A stretch of 5,625 nucleotides of DNA from NCBI GenBank assembly GCA_026398835.1, contig JAPLSD010000805.1, positions 1-5,625 of the forward strand. Reading direction: 5' to 3'. The stretch's first letter is position 1. Every line of letters starts with the position of its first letter. The notes beneath the pieces are model-generated. The model searched no databases, was not told the origin of the DNA, and was given only the letters and a program-made list of their open reading frames with translations. A program made the position numbers and the translations under genes. Source of the stretch: Pseudomonas sp. Lineage in GTDB: Bacteria; Pseudomonadota; Gammaproteobacteria; Pseudomonadales; Pseudomonadaceae. Positions 4,744 to 5,625 of the stretch are shown here, piece after piece.

Positions 4744-5625
4744 ATGCCCGCCGATATTGCCTACCTGCAGGATTCTCAACCGCAACTGGATGAGCTCCAC
4801 AGACTGTTTACAGTCCAACGCCAAGCCTATGCAGCCAATCCAATGCCACCGGCGGCGCAACGCCAGCAATGGCTCAAGGTCCTGCGTGAGGTGTTGAGCG
4901 ATGAACGCCAGGCATTGATCGACGCCATCAGCCGGGACTTCAGCCACCGCAGTGCGGATGAAACCTTGCTCGCCGAATTGATGCCCAGCCTGCACGGCAT
5001 TCATTACGCCAGCAAACACCTCAAAGGCTGGATGAAACCGTCCCGACGCAAAGTAGGTGCAGCTTTCCAGCCTGCCTCGGCCAAGGTCATCTATCAGCCG
5101 CTGGGCGTGGTTGGGGTGATCGTGCCGTGGAACTACCCGCTTTACCTCGCCATCGGCCCCTTGGTCGGCGCGTTGTCCGCCGGCAATCGGGTGATGCTCA
5201 AACTCAGCGAGTCGACGCCGGCCACCGGGCAACTACTCAAGGAATTGTTCGCGCGGGTCTTTCCAGAAGACCTGGTCTGCGTGGTATTGGGGGAAGCCGA
5301 GATCGGCATGGCCTTTTCCAAGCTGCGCTTCGATCACTTGCTGTTCACCGGCGCCACCAGCATCGGCAAACACGTGATGCGCGCCGCGGCGGAACACCTG
5401 ACCCCTGTGACCCTTGAGCTGGGCGGTAAGTCCCCGGCGATTGTTTCAGCCGACGTGCCGCTCAAGGATGCCGCCGAGCGCATTGCCTTTGGCAAAACCC
5501 TGAACGCCGGACAAACCTGTGTCGCGCCGGATTACGTGCTGGTGCCGGAGGACCGCGTTGGCGCCTTCGTCGAAGCCTATCGCAAGGCCGTTCGCGGGTT
5601 TTATCCCAAGCTTGCGGATAACCCG
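4744..5625 (+). CDS. calB: Coniferyl aldehyde dehydrogenase, N-terminal 294 residues (runs off the window)
   Basis: An NAD(P)-dependent aldehyde dehydrogenase of the coniferyl aldehyde dehydrogenase subgroup, which oxidises coniferyl aldehyde to ferulic acid in the breakdown of lignin-derived phenylpropanoids; related enzymes also accept other aldehydes. Superfamily landmarks are VIVPWNYPL at residues 125-133 with the oxyanion Asn130, the cofactor-binding FTGATSIGK at 201-209, the general-base region LELGGKSP at 224-231 with Glu225, and NAGQTCVAPDY at 254-264 with catalytic Cys259. The shortened N-terminus and the GQTCVAPDY form fit this subgroup and the fatty-aldehyde-like branch rather than ordinary betaine or semialdehyde dehydrogenases. 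Family members have about 475 residues, so roughly 180 lie beyond the window. The visible part is intact, with no signal peptide. It is transcribed away from the TetR gene, which probably represses it. Substrate is inferred from family resemblance and context; another aromatic or aliphatic aldehyde remains possible. Confidence 0.85.
   Translation, partial: MPADIAYLQDSQPQLDELHRLFTVQRQAYAANPMPPAAQRQQWLKVLREVLSDERQALIDAISRDFSHRSADETLLAELMPSLHGIHYASKHLKGWMKPSRRKVGAAFQPASAKVIYQPLGVVGVIVPWNYPLYLAIGPLVGALSAGNRVMLKLSESTPATGQLLKELFARVFPEDLVCVVLGEAEIGMAFSKLRFDHLLFTGATSIGKHVMRAAAEHLTPVTLELGGKSPAIVSADVPLKDAAERIAFGKTLNAGQTCVAPDYVLVPEDRVGAFVEAYRKAVRGFYPKLADNP

Noticed and set aside
4642..5232. A 196-codon open frame on the - strand over the start of calB
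   Set aside because: It is antisense to a well-supported aldehyde dehydrogenase with intact motifs, has no recognisable domain, and crosses the divergent promoter region; long antisense frames are common in GC-rich Pseudomonas genes.

Overview
The window reads as ordinary chromosomal DNA from a Pseudomonas, most likely of the P. fluorescens group. The grounds are its GC-rich codon use, the YheT-type hydrolase directly after the end of rsmD, the regulator/coniferyl aldehyde dehydrogenase pair, and a hairpin of the REP-like type common in that group. This assignment comes from recognising protein families and gene order; no database search was run.

Layout on the + strand: the last 30 codons of rsmD (1-93), a strong hairpin (107-132), a YheT-family alpha/beta hydrolase (148-1152), an AraC-family regulator overlapping the hydrolase stop (about 1149-1997), azlC (2032-2751) and azlD (2748-3077). 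The last four genes are tightly packed, with a 4-base overlap, a 34-base gap and another 4-base overlap, so they can be read as one transcription unit. The AraC protein has an N-terminal cupin-like sensor and is the obvious candidate to control the AzlCD branched-chain amino acid exporter. A 12-bp-stem hairpin (3085-3119) separates this rightward group from the leftward genes.

Layout on the - strand: a TetR-family regulator (4596 to 3925) is followed after 33 bases by a two-domain sulfurtransferase of the 3-mercaptopyruvate sulfurtransferase/rhodanese type (3891 to 3125). The sulfurtransferase is broken: about 88 bases of its first domain appear to be missing and the reading frame is shifted, although the catalytic second domain is still open.

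Divergent from the TetR gene, on the + strand, is the N-terminal 294 codons of a coniferyl aldehyde dehydrogenase (calB type), which runs off the right edge. The 147-base divergent region is the richest non-coding stretch. It has a perfect TTGACA -35 box, two abutting palindromes across the promoter, another imperfect palindrome nearer the TetR gene, and an AAnAAnAA Hfq/Crc-type motif just before the calB ribosome binding site. This suggests double control of aldehyde oxidation, by the TetR repressor at transcription and by catabolite repression at translation.

I see no tRNA, rRNA, CRISPR array, insertion sequence or phage gene, and no convincing previously undescribed system. The points worth a second look are the decayed sulfurtransferase and the calB/tetR control region. 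No stretch longer than 300 bases lacks a gene.
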